Positions 7,978 to 14,556 of a stretch of DNA of 16,335 bases are shown here, piece after piece. The translations under genes and the position numbers were made by a program. This DNA comes from Candidatus Hydrogenedentota bacterium (lineage in GTDB: Bacteria; Hydrogenedentota; Hydrogenedentia; Hydrogenedentales; SLHB01): positions 1 to 16,335 of the forward strand of contig JAJDAB010000704.1 of the NCBI GenBank assembly GCA_029262095.1. The letters run 5' to 3'. The stretch's first letter is position 1, and each line of letters begins with the position of its first letter. The notes under the pieces were generated by a model. It saw nothing but the letters and a program-made list of their open reading frames with translations, was not told the DNA's origin and ran no database searches.

Positions 7978-8475
7978 GTGGAGTCACAAACATATAGGCC
8001 CAGGTTGACTCTGTTTTACCAGTATGGATTTCCGTCGTTATTCTTGGTTGCTCTAATCACTCATTTGTATGCTCCCCGCGCACTTGAAGATTATATTGAA
8101 CATGGCATTTTGCACTGGAGGTTCATTCTATTTTCTGCCTTTTTCATGATATCGATGCCATTCGTAGGAGTCTCAATCTGGTTTGCGTGGAAACGATTTC
8201 ATATCGAGTTGACAGAACGCGGCATACGATATGTGAATGCGCATCAGTTTCTGTTCCAATGGTCAGAGGTGCTCGAAGTTAATGATCTCCAAAGTTCCAA
8301 ACCGGGTTGGATATTACAAGTGAAACCGGACGATAAAACTGTGTACTTACGAACATTTCAATATGTAGACAGAGATGTTCTACTAAAGCGATTTTTTGAG
8401 TCTGTGCCCGCCACTGCCAAGGTCGATCGATCACTTAGCGAGTTTATTGAACCCCATAAGGGATCGACCTCATAG
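7978..8475 (+). CDS. Two-TM membrane protein with a bacterial PH-like (YcxB/bPH-type) domain
   Basis: Protein of 165 residues from GTG 7978, which has GGGAGG (7966-7971) six bases upstream; a TTG at 7957 would add seven residues but has no comparable site. Residues 16-32 and 48-71 are hydrophobic, probably two membrane helices. Residues 74-145 alternate beta-like strands with a W-S-E-V turn (FQWSEVLEV) and end in a helix, as in small PH-like domains that follow two TM helices in many bacterial proteins. The protein is not assigned a role. Its DNA is clearly richer in A+T than the flanking operon: I count 48 G+C in the 120 bases 8041-8160. The stop TAG shares its last base with the GTG of the first ATP synthase gene, so the two could be translationally coupled. 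Confidence 0.6.
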   Translation: MESQTYRPRLTLFYQYGFPSLFLVALITHLYAPRALEDYIEHGILHWRFILFSAFFMISMPFVGVSIWFAWKRFHIELTERGIRYVNAHQFLFQWSEVLEVNDLQSSKPGWILQVKPDDKTVYLRTFQYVDRDVLLKRFFESVPATAKVDRSLSEFIEPHKGSTS

Positions 8476-8705
8476 TGCCTTCCCCACCATCCAAACCTCC
8501 TGACACCTCATTCTTACGATCGCTCGCCCTTGTTGGTCAAGTGGGGCTCGTGATGGTGGGTGCGATCGCATTTGGCGTGACGTTTGGCATTTACATGGAC
8601 CGGTTGTTTCAGGCGGGCGGGATGATTCTGATTCCGATGATTGTCGGCGGCGTCGCTGCGGGTGGGTATTTAGCGTACCGAGTGCTCGCGAAGGAGATTC
8701 CATGA
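8475..8705 (+). CDS. atpZ: AtpZ/AtpI-like small membrane protein of the ATP synthase operon
   Basis: Protein of 76 residues from a GTG start. It has two membrane helices (about 17-39 and 50-70) joined by a short turn with Asp42. Glycines in and after the first helix (FGVTFGIYMD) and in the second (GGVAAGG) match the small 'ATPase gene 1' family (AtpZ, or AtpQ in N-ATPase operons). Members sit first in many atp operons and have been linked to magnesium/calcium entry or to c-ring assembly. AAGGGA lies 11 bases before the start, and the ATG of the next gene overlaps its TGA by four bases, so the pair is probably coupled. The family call rests on size, topology, glycine pattern and position. Confidence 0.75.
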   Translation: MPSPPSKPPDTSFLRSLALVGQVGLVMVGAIAFGVTFGIYMDRLFQAGGMILIPMIVGGVAAGGYLAYRVLAKEIP

Positions 8706-9106
8706 GGACGCTGGCACGATTTCGGTTGCTGGCGATTCGTCTGACGTTGCTCGTCACGTTTTTGGCGGCGGCTATCGCGTATGTGTTTGACCCGATTGTG
8801 GCGAAGGGCCTGTTGGCAGGCGGGATTTGCGGCGCTGTTACGTTCTGGTTGAACGTCTGGAACGCCGAGAAACTTGCATTCATGCCGCGGGCCAAAGTAA
8901 ACTCCGCCGTTTATCGGTCGACCCTAATTCGAATGGGGCTATACGCTCTGGCCTTCTATTGGGCCTTCACACTTGATCGCGACACCATGCACGGCCTTCT
9001 AGGGGCGCTGGCCGGGATGTTCGTCATCCAGATCGTGTTGATATTCCTGGGGTTAACGGGCTTCGATCTACGAGAAGAATCGCAATCTGATGGAACGGAT
9101 AGGTGA
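8702..9106 (+). CDS. atpI: ATP synthase accessory protein AtpI
   Basis: Protein of 134 residues with four membrane helices (about 12-29, 36-52, 74-90 and 97-118), the size and topology of AtpI/AtpR. Gly and Ala in the second helix (GLLAGGICGAV) fit the family. AtpI helps assemble c subunits into the c-ring, which is relevant because this operon encodes two different c-type proteins. It starts within the stop codon of the gene before it (ATGA overlap), and its last 17 bases overlap the start of atpB. Sequence conservation in AtpI is low, so the call depends partly on position. Confidence 0.8.
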   Translation: MRTLARFRLLAIRLTLLVTFLAAAIAYVFDPIVAKGLLAGGICGAVTFWLNVWNAEKLAFMPRAKVNSAVYRSTLIRMGLYALAFYWAFTLDRDTMHGLLGALAGMFVIQIVLIFLGLTGFDLREESQSDGTDR

Positions 9107-9845
9107 AAGACTCATTTGGTATTTTGTGCCTGGCACAAATACGCCTATCCCGCTGGGCGGATTAAACGTCCTAACCATATTTAACACCGTTGTCGTGATG
9201 TTATTCCTGTGGGTCTTGCTTTGGCTCGCCGTACGGCATCGGTCACTCGTACCGAACCGGGGCCAAATGGTGGTGGAGTTGGTGGTCGGCGCGTTCGATG
9301 GCTTGGTAGCATCTTCGCTCGAATTGGAAACCCGCGAAGCGAATCGCAAGTTTTTCCCCTTAATCTGTTGCCTCTTTCTGTTCCTACTGGTGGCCAATTT
9401 TATGGGGTTTCCGCCCTTCGACATTTTTGAAGAGCCGACAGCGGACATCAATTGTACGTTGGCGCTCGGGACCATGGCTGTTGCCTTGGCGACGGTTTGC
9501 GGAATTCGCGCCAAAGGAATCGGCGGCTATACCTCGGAGCTGATGGGGCCGCTATGGTCGCAGCCCGGCGCACCGATGGGCGCGCAGATCGCGGGTAAAC
9601 TCTCTTCCCTTTTCTTTTTTCCGTTGAATGTGATTGGCGAACTTTCCAAAATCGTATCCATTTCATTTCGCCTATTCGGCAACATCATCGGCGGCAGCAT
9701 TATCATCATCGTCGTCTCCAATCTTGTGTACAACTTTGGGCTCCCGTTAGGGCTCGATTTCTTTTTCATCTTTTTCGTCGGCGCCATCCAAGCATTTGTA
9801 TTTACGATGTTGACGTTGACGTATATCGCCGTCGCGATAAAGTAG
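9090..9845 (+). CDS. atpB: ATP synthase Fo subunit a
   Basis: Protein of 251 residues in the inner membrane, forming the two ion half-channels against the c-ring. The essential arginine is Arg194 in SFRLFGNIIGG (192-202), and the last helix carries Gln234 in GAIQAFVFTMLTLTYIAVA, both standard. PTADIN (116-121) is the conserved loop before the middle helices, and PLNVIGELSK (178-187) precedes the arginine helix. Five to six hydrophobic segments are visible and the length is normal. The ATG at 9090 overlaps the end of atpI by 17 bases. Nothing in this subunit looks degenerate, so it should serve a functional rotor; the open question is which c-type protein it faces. Confidence 0.97.
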   Translation: MERIGERLIWYFVPGTNTPIPLGGLNVLTIFNTVVVMLFLWVLLWLAVRHRSLVPNRGQMVVELVVGAFDGLVASSLELETREANRKFFPLICCLFLFLLVANFMGFPPFDIFEEPTADINCTLALGTMAVALATVCGIRAKGIGGYTSELMGPLWSQPGAPMGAQIAGKLSSLFFFPLNVIGELSKIVSISFRLFGNIIGGSIIIIVVSNLVYNFGLPLGLDFFFIFFVGAIQAFVFTMLTLTYIAVAIK

Positions 9846-9855
9846 ATCGGGAACC

Positions 9856-10836
9856 GTGGAAGTACTCACACCAGAAGTTTGGGTTGAAATTGGCCGCTAC
9901 GTTGGCGCGGGGTTGGCGCTGGGATTTGGCGGTATCGGCGCCGCGATCGGCATGGGTATGGCCGCCGCCGCCGCGAACGAAGGCACGATGCGCCAACCCG
10001 TCGCGCAAGGTCACTTGATGCGCACCATGCTCATTGGCCAAGCCGTTGGCGGTAGCCCTTCGATATTTGCGCTCGTTGTCGGCCTACTGATTTTCTACAT
10101 GCCGGTTAGCCCTGAGGAAATCGGACTGCCCAAGGCCGCGGCACTCGCCGGAGCAGGCCTCGCGATCGGAATTGGTTGCCTGGGTTCCGGTGTTGGGTGC
10201 GGTTGGCCTGCTGCAGCCGCATGCGGAGGCGTCGCCCGGAATCCAAAACGATCGACCGGCATCATGTCGCTGATGATTATCGGGCAAGCGATGGCGCAAT
10301 CGCCCAGCATTTTTGCAACCGTTATTTCCTTGATACTTTTGTTCCGTCCAGTGTCCGCAGTGGGTATGGCGGGTGTTGGCGTCGCTATTGGTGCGGGTAT
10401 CGCAATGGGCGCTGGCGCATTGGGGCCCGGTATTGGGTCCGGCACCACCGCCGGTGGTGCATTGAGAGGTGTTTCGAACTGGCCGCGATCGCAAGGCATA
10501 ACGTTGCGCACGATGTTAATCGGCCAGGCCGTATCACAGACGCCCGCGATTTTCGGGCTGCTGGTGGCGTTCATCATGATGTTCGCACTCGCCGATCTAG
10601 AACCGACCATCGTGAACTTTGCGAAAACGATCGGTGCGGGCATCGCTGTTGGGCTCGGGGGTGTTGGTCCTGGCATCGGTAGCGGGTTGGCGGGAGAGAC
10701 CGCATGCCTAGCCTCGGCGACACGGCCCCGGCTAGATGCGTTGGTGTTACGCACCATGCTGATTGGCCAAGCGGTGTCGCAATCAACCGCGATATACGCG
10801 CTCATCGTAGCGCTTATTTTAATTTATTTGGTGTAA
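9856..10836 (+). CDS. Four-hairpin c-like proteolipid lacking all ion-binding carboxylates
   Basis: Protein of 326 residues from GTG 9856, ten bases after atpB. It is four tandem F-type c-subunit hairpins (about 13-84, 93-165, 170-245, 254-326), predicting eight membrane helices. Each keeps the Gly-rich helix 1 (GxGxG packing) and a helix 2 of the type RTMLIGQAV. The residue aligned with the ion-binding Glu is G66, Q148, Q228 and Q309, so no hairpin can bind an ion in the usual way. The second site on helix 1 (Glu54 in this operon's AtpE) is M33, C115, S195 and S276. The cytoplasmic loop Arg is kept in hairpins 1 and 2 (R46-Q-P, R128-N-P) but replaced in 3 and 4 (N-W-P, T-R-P). Hairpin 4 is closest to AtpE. 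The frame is intact and strongly hydrophobic. Multi-hairpin c proteins are known in V/A-type enzymes and Acetobacterium, normally with some carboxylates left. Possible roles are a ring component, an assembly factor or an independent ring. Confidence 0.93.
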   Translation: MEVLTPEVWVEIGRYVGAGLALGFGGIGAAIGMGMAAAAANEGTMRQPVAQGHLMRTMLIGQAVGGSPSIFALVVGLLIFYMPVSPEEIGLPKAAALAGAGLAIGIGCLGSGVGCGWPAAAACGGVARNPKRSTGIMSLMIIGQAMAQSPSIFATVISLILLFRPVSAVGMAGVGVAIGAGIAMGAGALGPGIGSGTTAGGALRGVSNWPRSQGITLRTMLIGQAVSQTPAIFGLLVAFIMMFALADLEPTIVNFAKTIGAGIAVGLGGVGPGIGSGLAGETACLASATRPRLDALVLRTMLIGQAVSQSTAIYALIVALILIYLV

Positions 10837-10843
10837 GGGTACA

Positions 10844-10866
10844 TGCGCCGCCGATTCGTCGGCGCA
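10844..10866 (+). promoter_or_regulatory. Intercistronic stem-loop upstream of atpE
   Basis: TGCGCCG (10844-10850) pairs perfectly with CGGCGCA (10860-10866) around a nine-base loop. No U-run follows, so it is not an intrinsic terminator. It lies between the four-hairpin gene and the atpE ribosome-binding site, in the widest gap (52 bases) of an otherwise tightly packed operon. It may protect a processed atpE transcript or set the ratio of the two c-type proteins; that role is inferred. Confidence 0.6.
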
Positions 10867-10874
10867 ACACTTCG

Positions 10875-10883
10875 AAAGGGTGG
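10875..10883 (+). promoter_or_regulatory. Strong ribosome-binding site of atpE
   Basis: AAAGGGTGG lies five bases before the ATG at 10889. It favours that ATG over the GTG at 10880, which falls inside the site. A strong site fits the need for about ten c copies per complex. Confidence 0.6.
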
Positions 10884-10888
10884 AACAG

Positions 10889-11215
10889 ATGGATGCGAGT
10901 TTCATGACGGTGCTGGTTCAAGCCGTCGCCGCGCAACCGGAAGAAGTCGCCGCAACGGCGATCCAAGGCACGGATCTCATCAAGGCTGGCGCGCTTATTG
11001 GCGCAGGTATTTGTATGGGATTCGGCGCAATCGGCCCAGGAATCGGTGAAGGATTTGCCGCGGGTAAGGCTTGCGAAGCGATCGGACGGTCGCCTGAAAA
11101 TGCAGGCCTACTCACGCGCACCATGCTCATCGGTCAGGCGGTGTCGGAGTCGACGGGTATTTACTCCCTCGTCGTCGCGCTGGTCATCTTGTTCGGTGTT
11201 GTGCTCGGCGGATAG
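10889..11215 (+). CDS. atpE: ATP synthase Fo subunit c, sodium-type with two carboxylates
   Basis: Protein of 108 residues from ATG 10889; a GTG nine bases upstream would add three residues. It is a single c hairpin: helix 1 with GPGIGEG (49-55), cytoplasmic loop R67-S-P, helix 2 with GQAVSESTGIYSLV (82-95). The ion-binding carboxylate is Glu87. Val85, Ser88, Thr89 and Tyr92 complete the sodium ligand set described for Ilyobacter, and helix 1 carries Glu54 at the place of Gln32, the two-carboxylate arrangement described for Fusobacterium nucleatum. Sodium coupling is therefore likely. The N-terminus is about 22 residues longer than in Ilyobacter before the GPGIG motif and is mildly hydrophobic. 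This is the only c-type protein in the window able to carry ions; the four-hairpin paralogue just upstream cannot. Confidence 0.96.
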   Translation: MDASFMTVLVQAVAAQPEEVAATAIQGTDLIKAGALIGAGICMGFGAIGPGIGEGFAAGKACEAIGRSPENAGLLTRTMLIGQAVSESTGIYSLVVALVILFGVVLGG

Positions 11216-11223
11216 CGCTCAGC

Positions 11224-11652
11224 ATGATTGCAATAAACTTTACGGTCTTCGTCGAGCTTGGGTTGTTCCTGCTATTTCTGTGGGTGACCCAAAAGCTGAT
11301 CCTGATCCCGATTCTATCGGTGATGGACCGGCGCGACGATCAAGTGGAATCGGACGAGCAAACAGCCGAAAAAAGCATCGAGGACGCCACGTCGCTCGAG
11401 CAGCGATACGCCGACGACATCGCCGGTGTGCGCCGTGCTGCGAGCGCCGAGATTGAGCAAGCGCGTCGTGAAGGCATGATGGCGCGTGCGGCCGCGGTTC
11501 GTGAACGGAAAGCCGAGGCCGACCGCCAAGTCCGTGCCATTGAAGATACCGTTTCAGCCGCTATGGATATCGAACGACAACAGTTCGACGCGCTCGTCCC
11601 GAGTCTTGCCGACCAGATGGCGAAGCGACTCCAATTGCGTGGTCAGTCATGA
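11224..11652 (+). CDS. atpF: ATP synthase Fo subunit b (b'-like)
   Basis: Protein of 142 residues: one N-terminal membrane helix (about 5-28) followed by a long charged coiled coil, the form of a peripheral-stalk b subunit. The junction I-L-S-V-M-D-R-R-D (about 31-39) matches the b/b' pattern in which a Pro or Leu turn leads to a conserved Asp/Glu-Arg-Arg-Asp; the short N-terminus and this motif resemble the b' type. It starts eight bases after atpE, and its TGA overlaps the ATG of the following b-like gene by four bases. Two different b-type proteins in one operon point to a heterodimeric stalk, as in cyanobacteria, where the b' gene also comes first. Confidence 0.9.
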   Translation: MIAINFTVFVELGLFLLFLWVTQKLILIPILSVMDRRDDQVESDEQTAEKSIEDATSLEQRYADDIAGVRRAASAEIEQARREGMMARAAAVRERKAEADRQVRAIEDTVSAAMDIERQQFDALVPSLADQMAKRLQLRGQS

Positions 11653-12437
11653 GTAGCGCAAAAGGATTCTTGCTAGTCTTCACTGCGGTGTACGTCGTAC
11701 TCGCTGGAGGCGGCCTAGCGCTCTGGGGGCCACCCGGATATTCCGATGAGTACATGGAAAGTCACAAAGAAAGTCACGAACAGTACCTCGCACTCACCAA
11801 GAGCACGGTTTACAAGCAATACATGCAACAAGGCGAAGCCGCGCCCGATGATCCGACAATGGCTGAGCAGGTTACGTTCGTTGCTGACTATGTTGCAACG
11901 CCCGAGTTCAAGGCCGAGGCGAGCCGCCGATCGATCTATGGATATTATTTCGGATTCTTGAACGCGGGTGGATTGATGTTGATAGCTCTCCGATTTGGCC
12001 GCGCACCCGTTGTCAATCTCTTGGACGCGCAGATCACCGAGATTCGGGGTCGGCTCGATCGCGCTGCGGATACCCGGTTGGAAGCTATGAAACGCCTCGA
12101 AGCCGCGCAAGAACGGGTCGGCGGATTCGAAGCGGATCAGCAGGAAGCGAAATCGCAAGCCGCGGAGCTCATGGCGCGCGAGCGGACCGTAATCGAAGAA
12201 GGCACTGCGCACGCAGTCTCGTTCATTGACCAAGAAACCGAAGATCGAAAACGCATTGTTGGCGAGCAAGCGGTGAAGACGATTCGCTGGGAACTCGTGC
12301 AACGCGCGGCCAACGCAGCCGCCGAAACCTACGAATCGCAACGTAGCCCCAAATCGGAAGCCAGCGAAATCGACTCGTTTATTTCAAGTCTCACTCGTAG
12401 CGCACAACATGTGGCACAAGAAAGCGCATCGAAATGA
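11649..12437 (+). CDS. ATP synthase Fo subunit b with an extra N-terminal membrane segment and outside domain
   Basis: Protein of 262 residues, about 100 longer than a usual b. Residues 5-26 are hydrophobic, 27-96 are a polar acidic stretch rich in Tyr, Glu and His (EYMESHKESHEQY), 97-116 are a second hydrophobic helix, and 117-258 are a charged coiled coil beginning RAPVVNLLDAQITEIRGRL, the b-type entry into the stalk. With the coil in the cytoplasm, residues 27-96 would face the periplasm. The first segment could be an uncleaved anchor or a cleaved signal peptide; presequences on b subunits are known in Deltaproteobacteria, but with a much shorter outside part. It is coupled to atpF before it and atpH after it by ATGA overlaps. 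It probably pairs with the b'-like subunit. Confidence 0.85.
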   Translation: MSSAKGFLLVFTAVYVVLAGGGLALWGPPGYSDEYMESHKESHEQYLALTKSTVYKQYMQQGEAAPDDPTMAEQVTFVADYVATPEFKAEASRRSIYGYYFGFLNAGGLMLIALRFGRAPVVNLLDAQITEIRGRLDRAADTRLEAMKRLEAAQERVGGFEADQQEAKSQAAELMARERTVIEEGTAHAVSFIDQETEDRKRIVGEQAVKTIRWELVQRAANAAAETYESQRSPKSEASEIDSFISSLTRSAQHVAQESASK

Positions 12438-12994
12438 AGCATGCGCTGATTGCAGATCGATACGCGAAAGCACTCAGTGCTGCCATCGCCGACAATGACC
12501 AACTGGATGCGAATCTCCAAGCAATGTCGGCCCTCAGCGAGATGTTTGCGGAATCGGATCAACTCCACAGTGTTCTGAATGATCCGTCTTTGCGCATCGA
12601 AGAGCGCCTCGGTGTTCTTGAAGCGATATTGAAACGAATCGAAGCACCCGCGCCAGCGCAAAACGCGGCGATCATCATGTTGCGTCGTCATCGGATTGCG
12701 CTACTGCCCATGGTCGCCGAATTGTTTAGGCGGCGAGTAGATGAACGCAGTAACCGTGTATCGGCAACCGTGACTACGGCGTTGCCGTTGACCGACGAAC
12801 AAGTCGAACCGTTGAAAGCAGGACTAGCAGCTTACGTGGGGCGTGACGTCCGACTGGACCGCCGCGTGGACGAGTCAATCGTCGGCGGAGTTGTAGCTGA
12901 AATCGCCGGTCTAATTATCGACGGCAGCGTGCGCGCACGGCTCGATCGTATTAGCCGCAACTTAATTGAAAACGACGACGGGTCTTTGAACTAA
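12434..12994 (+). CDS. atpH: ATP synthase F1 subunit delta
   Basis: Protein of 186 residues, normal length. It caps the top of F1 and joins it to the b stalk. The N-terminal helical domain opens with IADRYAKALSAA (6-17), the classic delta start, and runs to about residue 105. The C-terminal domain contains VTTALPLTDEQ and the signature DESIVGGVVAEIAGLIIDGSV followed by ARLDRI near the end. The ATG overlaps the stop of the extended b gene by four bases. A 41-base gap with no clear terminator follows before atpA. No unusual features are visible. Confidence 0.96.
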   Translation: MKHALIADRYAKALSAAIADNDQLDANLQAMSALSEMFAESDQLHSVLNDPSLRIEERLGVLEAILKRIEAPAPAQNAAIIMLRRHRIALLPMVAELFRRRVDERSNRVSATVTTALPLTDEQVEPLKAGLAAYVGRDVRLDRRVDESIVGGVVAEIAGLIIDGSVRARLDRISRNLIENDDGSLN

Positions 12995-13035
12995 CCAAGG
13001 CGGGCCGGAAAACGCCGACGCCGGAGCAACACAAC

Positions 13036-14550
13036 ATGAAACTGCAAGCAACAGAAATAACCGAAGTCCTCAAACAACAGATCAGTGATTTCGAGTCCGA
13101 AGTAGAAATCGCCGAGTCCGGCACGGTCATTCAGGCCAGTGACGGAATCGCGCGCGTCTACGGACTCGAGAATGAGATGGCTGGCGAATTTATGTCGTTC
13201 CCCCACGGCGTGAAGGGCATGGTCCTCAATCTTGAAGAGGACAACGTGGGTGTCGTGTTGTTCGGCGACTATCAGCACATCTCCGAAGGCGATACCGTAA
13301 CGCGGTCCGGCGAAATTGCGTCTGTGCCGGTTGGCGATGCGATGACGGGACGAGTGGTGAATGCGCTCGGTGAGCCGATTGACGGTCGCGGGCCGATCGA
13401 ATCTAACGAACGAAACCCGGTCGAGCGAATTGCGCCCGGTATTCTTGCACGCCAATCCGTGAACGAACCGCTGCAAACGGGACTCAAGGCCATCGATTCG
13501 ATGACCGCTATCGGTCGCGGACAACGTCAGCTCATCATCGGCGACCGCCAGACCGGCAAGACGGCCGTGGCAATCGATGCGATTATTAACCAACGTGACA
13601 CGGGTGTGATTTGCATCTATGTCGCGATCGGACAGAAGCAATCGACGGTCGCGCGGCTCGTGGAAATGCTGCGCGAGCGCGGCGCCATGGACTATACGGT
13701 TGTTGTGTCCGCATCCGCATCTGAGACCGCGCCGATGCAATACCTTGCGCCGTATGCAGGCGCCACAATTGGAGAATATTTCCGCGACAACGGAAAGCAC
13801 GCGTTAATCGTCTACGATGATCTCTCTAAACACGCGGTGGCGTATCGCCAGTTGTCGCTGCTGTTGCGCCGGCCTCCGGGCCGCGAGGCGTATCCCGGTG
13901 ACGTATTCTATCTGCATTCGCGTTTGTTGGAACGTGCGGCGAAAATGAGTGACGAGCAAGGCGGCGGTAGCCTGACCGCACTCCCAATTATCGAAACGCA
14001 GGCCGGCGACGTGTCCGCCTATATCCCCACGAATGTAATTTCGATCACCGACGGTCAAATCTATCTCGAATCGAACTTGTTCTATTCCGGCGTGCGCCCG
14101 GCGATAAACGCAGGACTCAGTGTTTCGCGTGTAGGTGGAGCGGCGCAGGTGAAAGCCATGCGAAAAATTGCCGGTACGCTTCGGTTGGACCTCGCGGCGT
14201 TTCGCGAGCTAGAAGCCTTCTCGCAATTCGGTAGTGACCTCGATCCCGCGACGCAAAAGCAACTTCAACTCGGCGAACGGCTTGTCGAGATTCTTAAGCA
14301 ACCTCAATACGCGCCGCTGCCGGTCGAAAAACAGATTCTCATCATTTATGCGGCCACGTCCGGCCATTTGAATGGCGTTCCCATCGAGGCCATAGGCCGG
14401 TATGAGCGTGAGATGTACACATTCTTTGAGACCAGCCACGCGGATATCCTAGAGACGCTTCGCGAGAAGGGTGTCATGGACGATACGCTGAGTCACAAAA
14501 TCAACGACGCGCTCAAGGCGTTCGACGAAGCATTCGAGCCGGCTCTGTAA
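13036..14550 (+). CDS. atpA: ATP synthase F1 subunit alpha
   Basis: Protein of 504 residues, normal length; the non-catalytic nucleotide-binding subunit of the F1 hexamer. Walker A is GDRQTGKT at 169-176 and the Walker B region is LIVYDDLSKHAVAYRQ (257-272). The arginine finger that reaches into the catalytic site of beta is Arg365 in LSVSRVGGAAQ. The N-terminal beta-barrel and the DGIARVYGL motif (36-44) are intact. GGAG (13023-13026) lies nine bases before the ATG, so alpha has its own ribosome-binding site after the 41-base gap. It looks fully functional and F-type, not V/A-type. Confidence 0.98.
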   Translation: MKLQATEITEVLKQQISDFESEVEIAESGTVIQASDGIARVYGLENEMAGEFMSFPHGVKGMVLNLEEDNVGVVLFGDYQHISEGDTVTRSGEIASVPVGDAMTGRVVNALGEPIDGRGPIESNERNPVERIAPGILARQSVNEPLQTGLKAIDSMTAIGRGQRQLIIGDRQTGKTAVAIDAIINQRDTGVICIYVAIGQKQSTVARLVEMLRERGAMDYTVVVSASASETAPMQYLAPYAGATIGEYFRDNGKHALIVYDDLSKHAVAYRQLSLLLRRPPGREAYPGDVFYLHSRLLERAAKMSDEQGGGSLTALPIIETQAGDVSAYIPTNVISITDGQIYLESNLFYSGVRPAINAGLSVSRVGGAAQVKAMRKIAGTLRLDLAAFRELEAFSQFGSDLDPATQKQLQLGERLVEILKQPQYAPLPVEKQILIIYAATSGHLNGVPIEAIGRYEREMYTFFETSHADILETLREKGVMDDTLSHKINDALKAFDEAFEPAL

Positions 14551-14556
14551 ACGACC

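Noticed and set aside
8209..8236. Perfect TTGACA inside the PH-like gene as an atp operon promoter
   Set aside because: No good -10 box at 16-18 bases: the nearest TATGTG is only 15 bases away and matches at three positions. Left unannotated.
10095..10805. Long minus-strand frame (236 codons) opposite the four-hairpin c gene
   Set aside because: It is the complement of a Gly/Ala-rich coding frame with few stop-prone codons; the plus-strand product has clear c-subunit repeats and this one has no recognisable protein features.
9856..10836. Reading the four-hairpin gene as an ordinary V-type c subunit or as a pseudogene
   Set aside because: The helix motifs are F-type (GQA-type helix 2, RQP-like loop), and the frame is fully open with hydrophobicity and packing glycines kept, which argues against simple decay.
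12991..13800. Minus-strand frame of 269 codons opposite atpA
   Set aside because: It lies entirely antisense to conserved alpha-subunit sequence, is His/Arg rich and has no ribosome-binding site or family resemblance.
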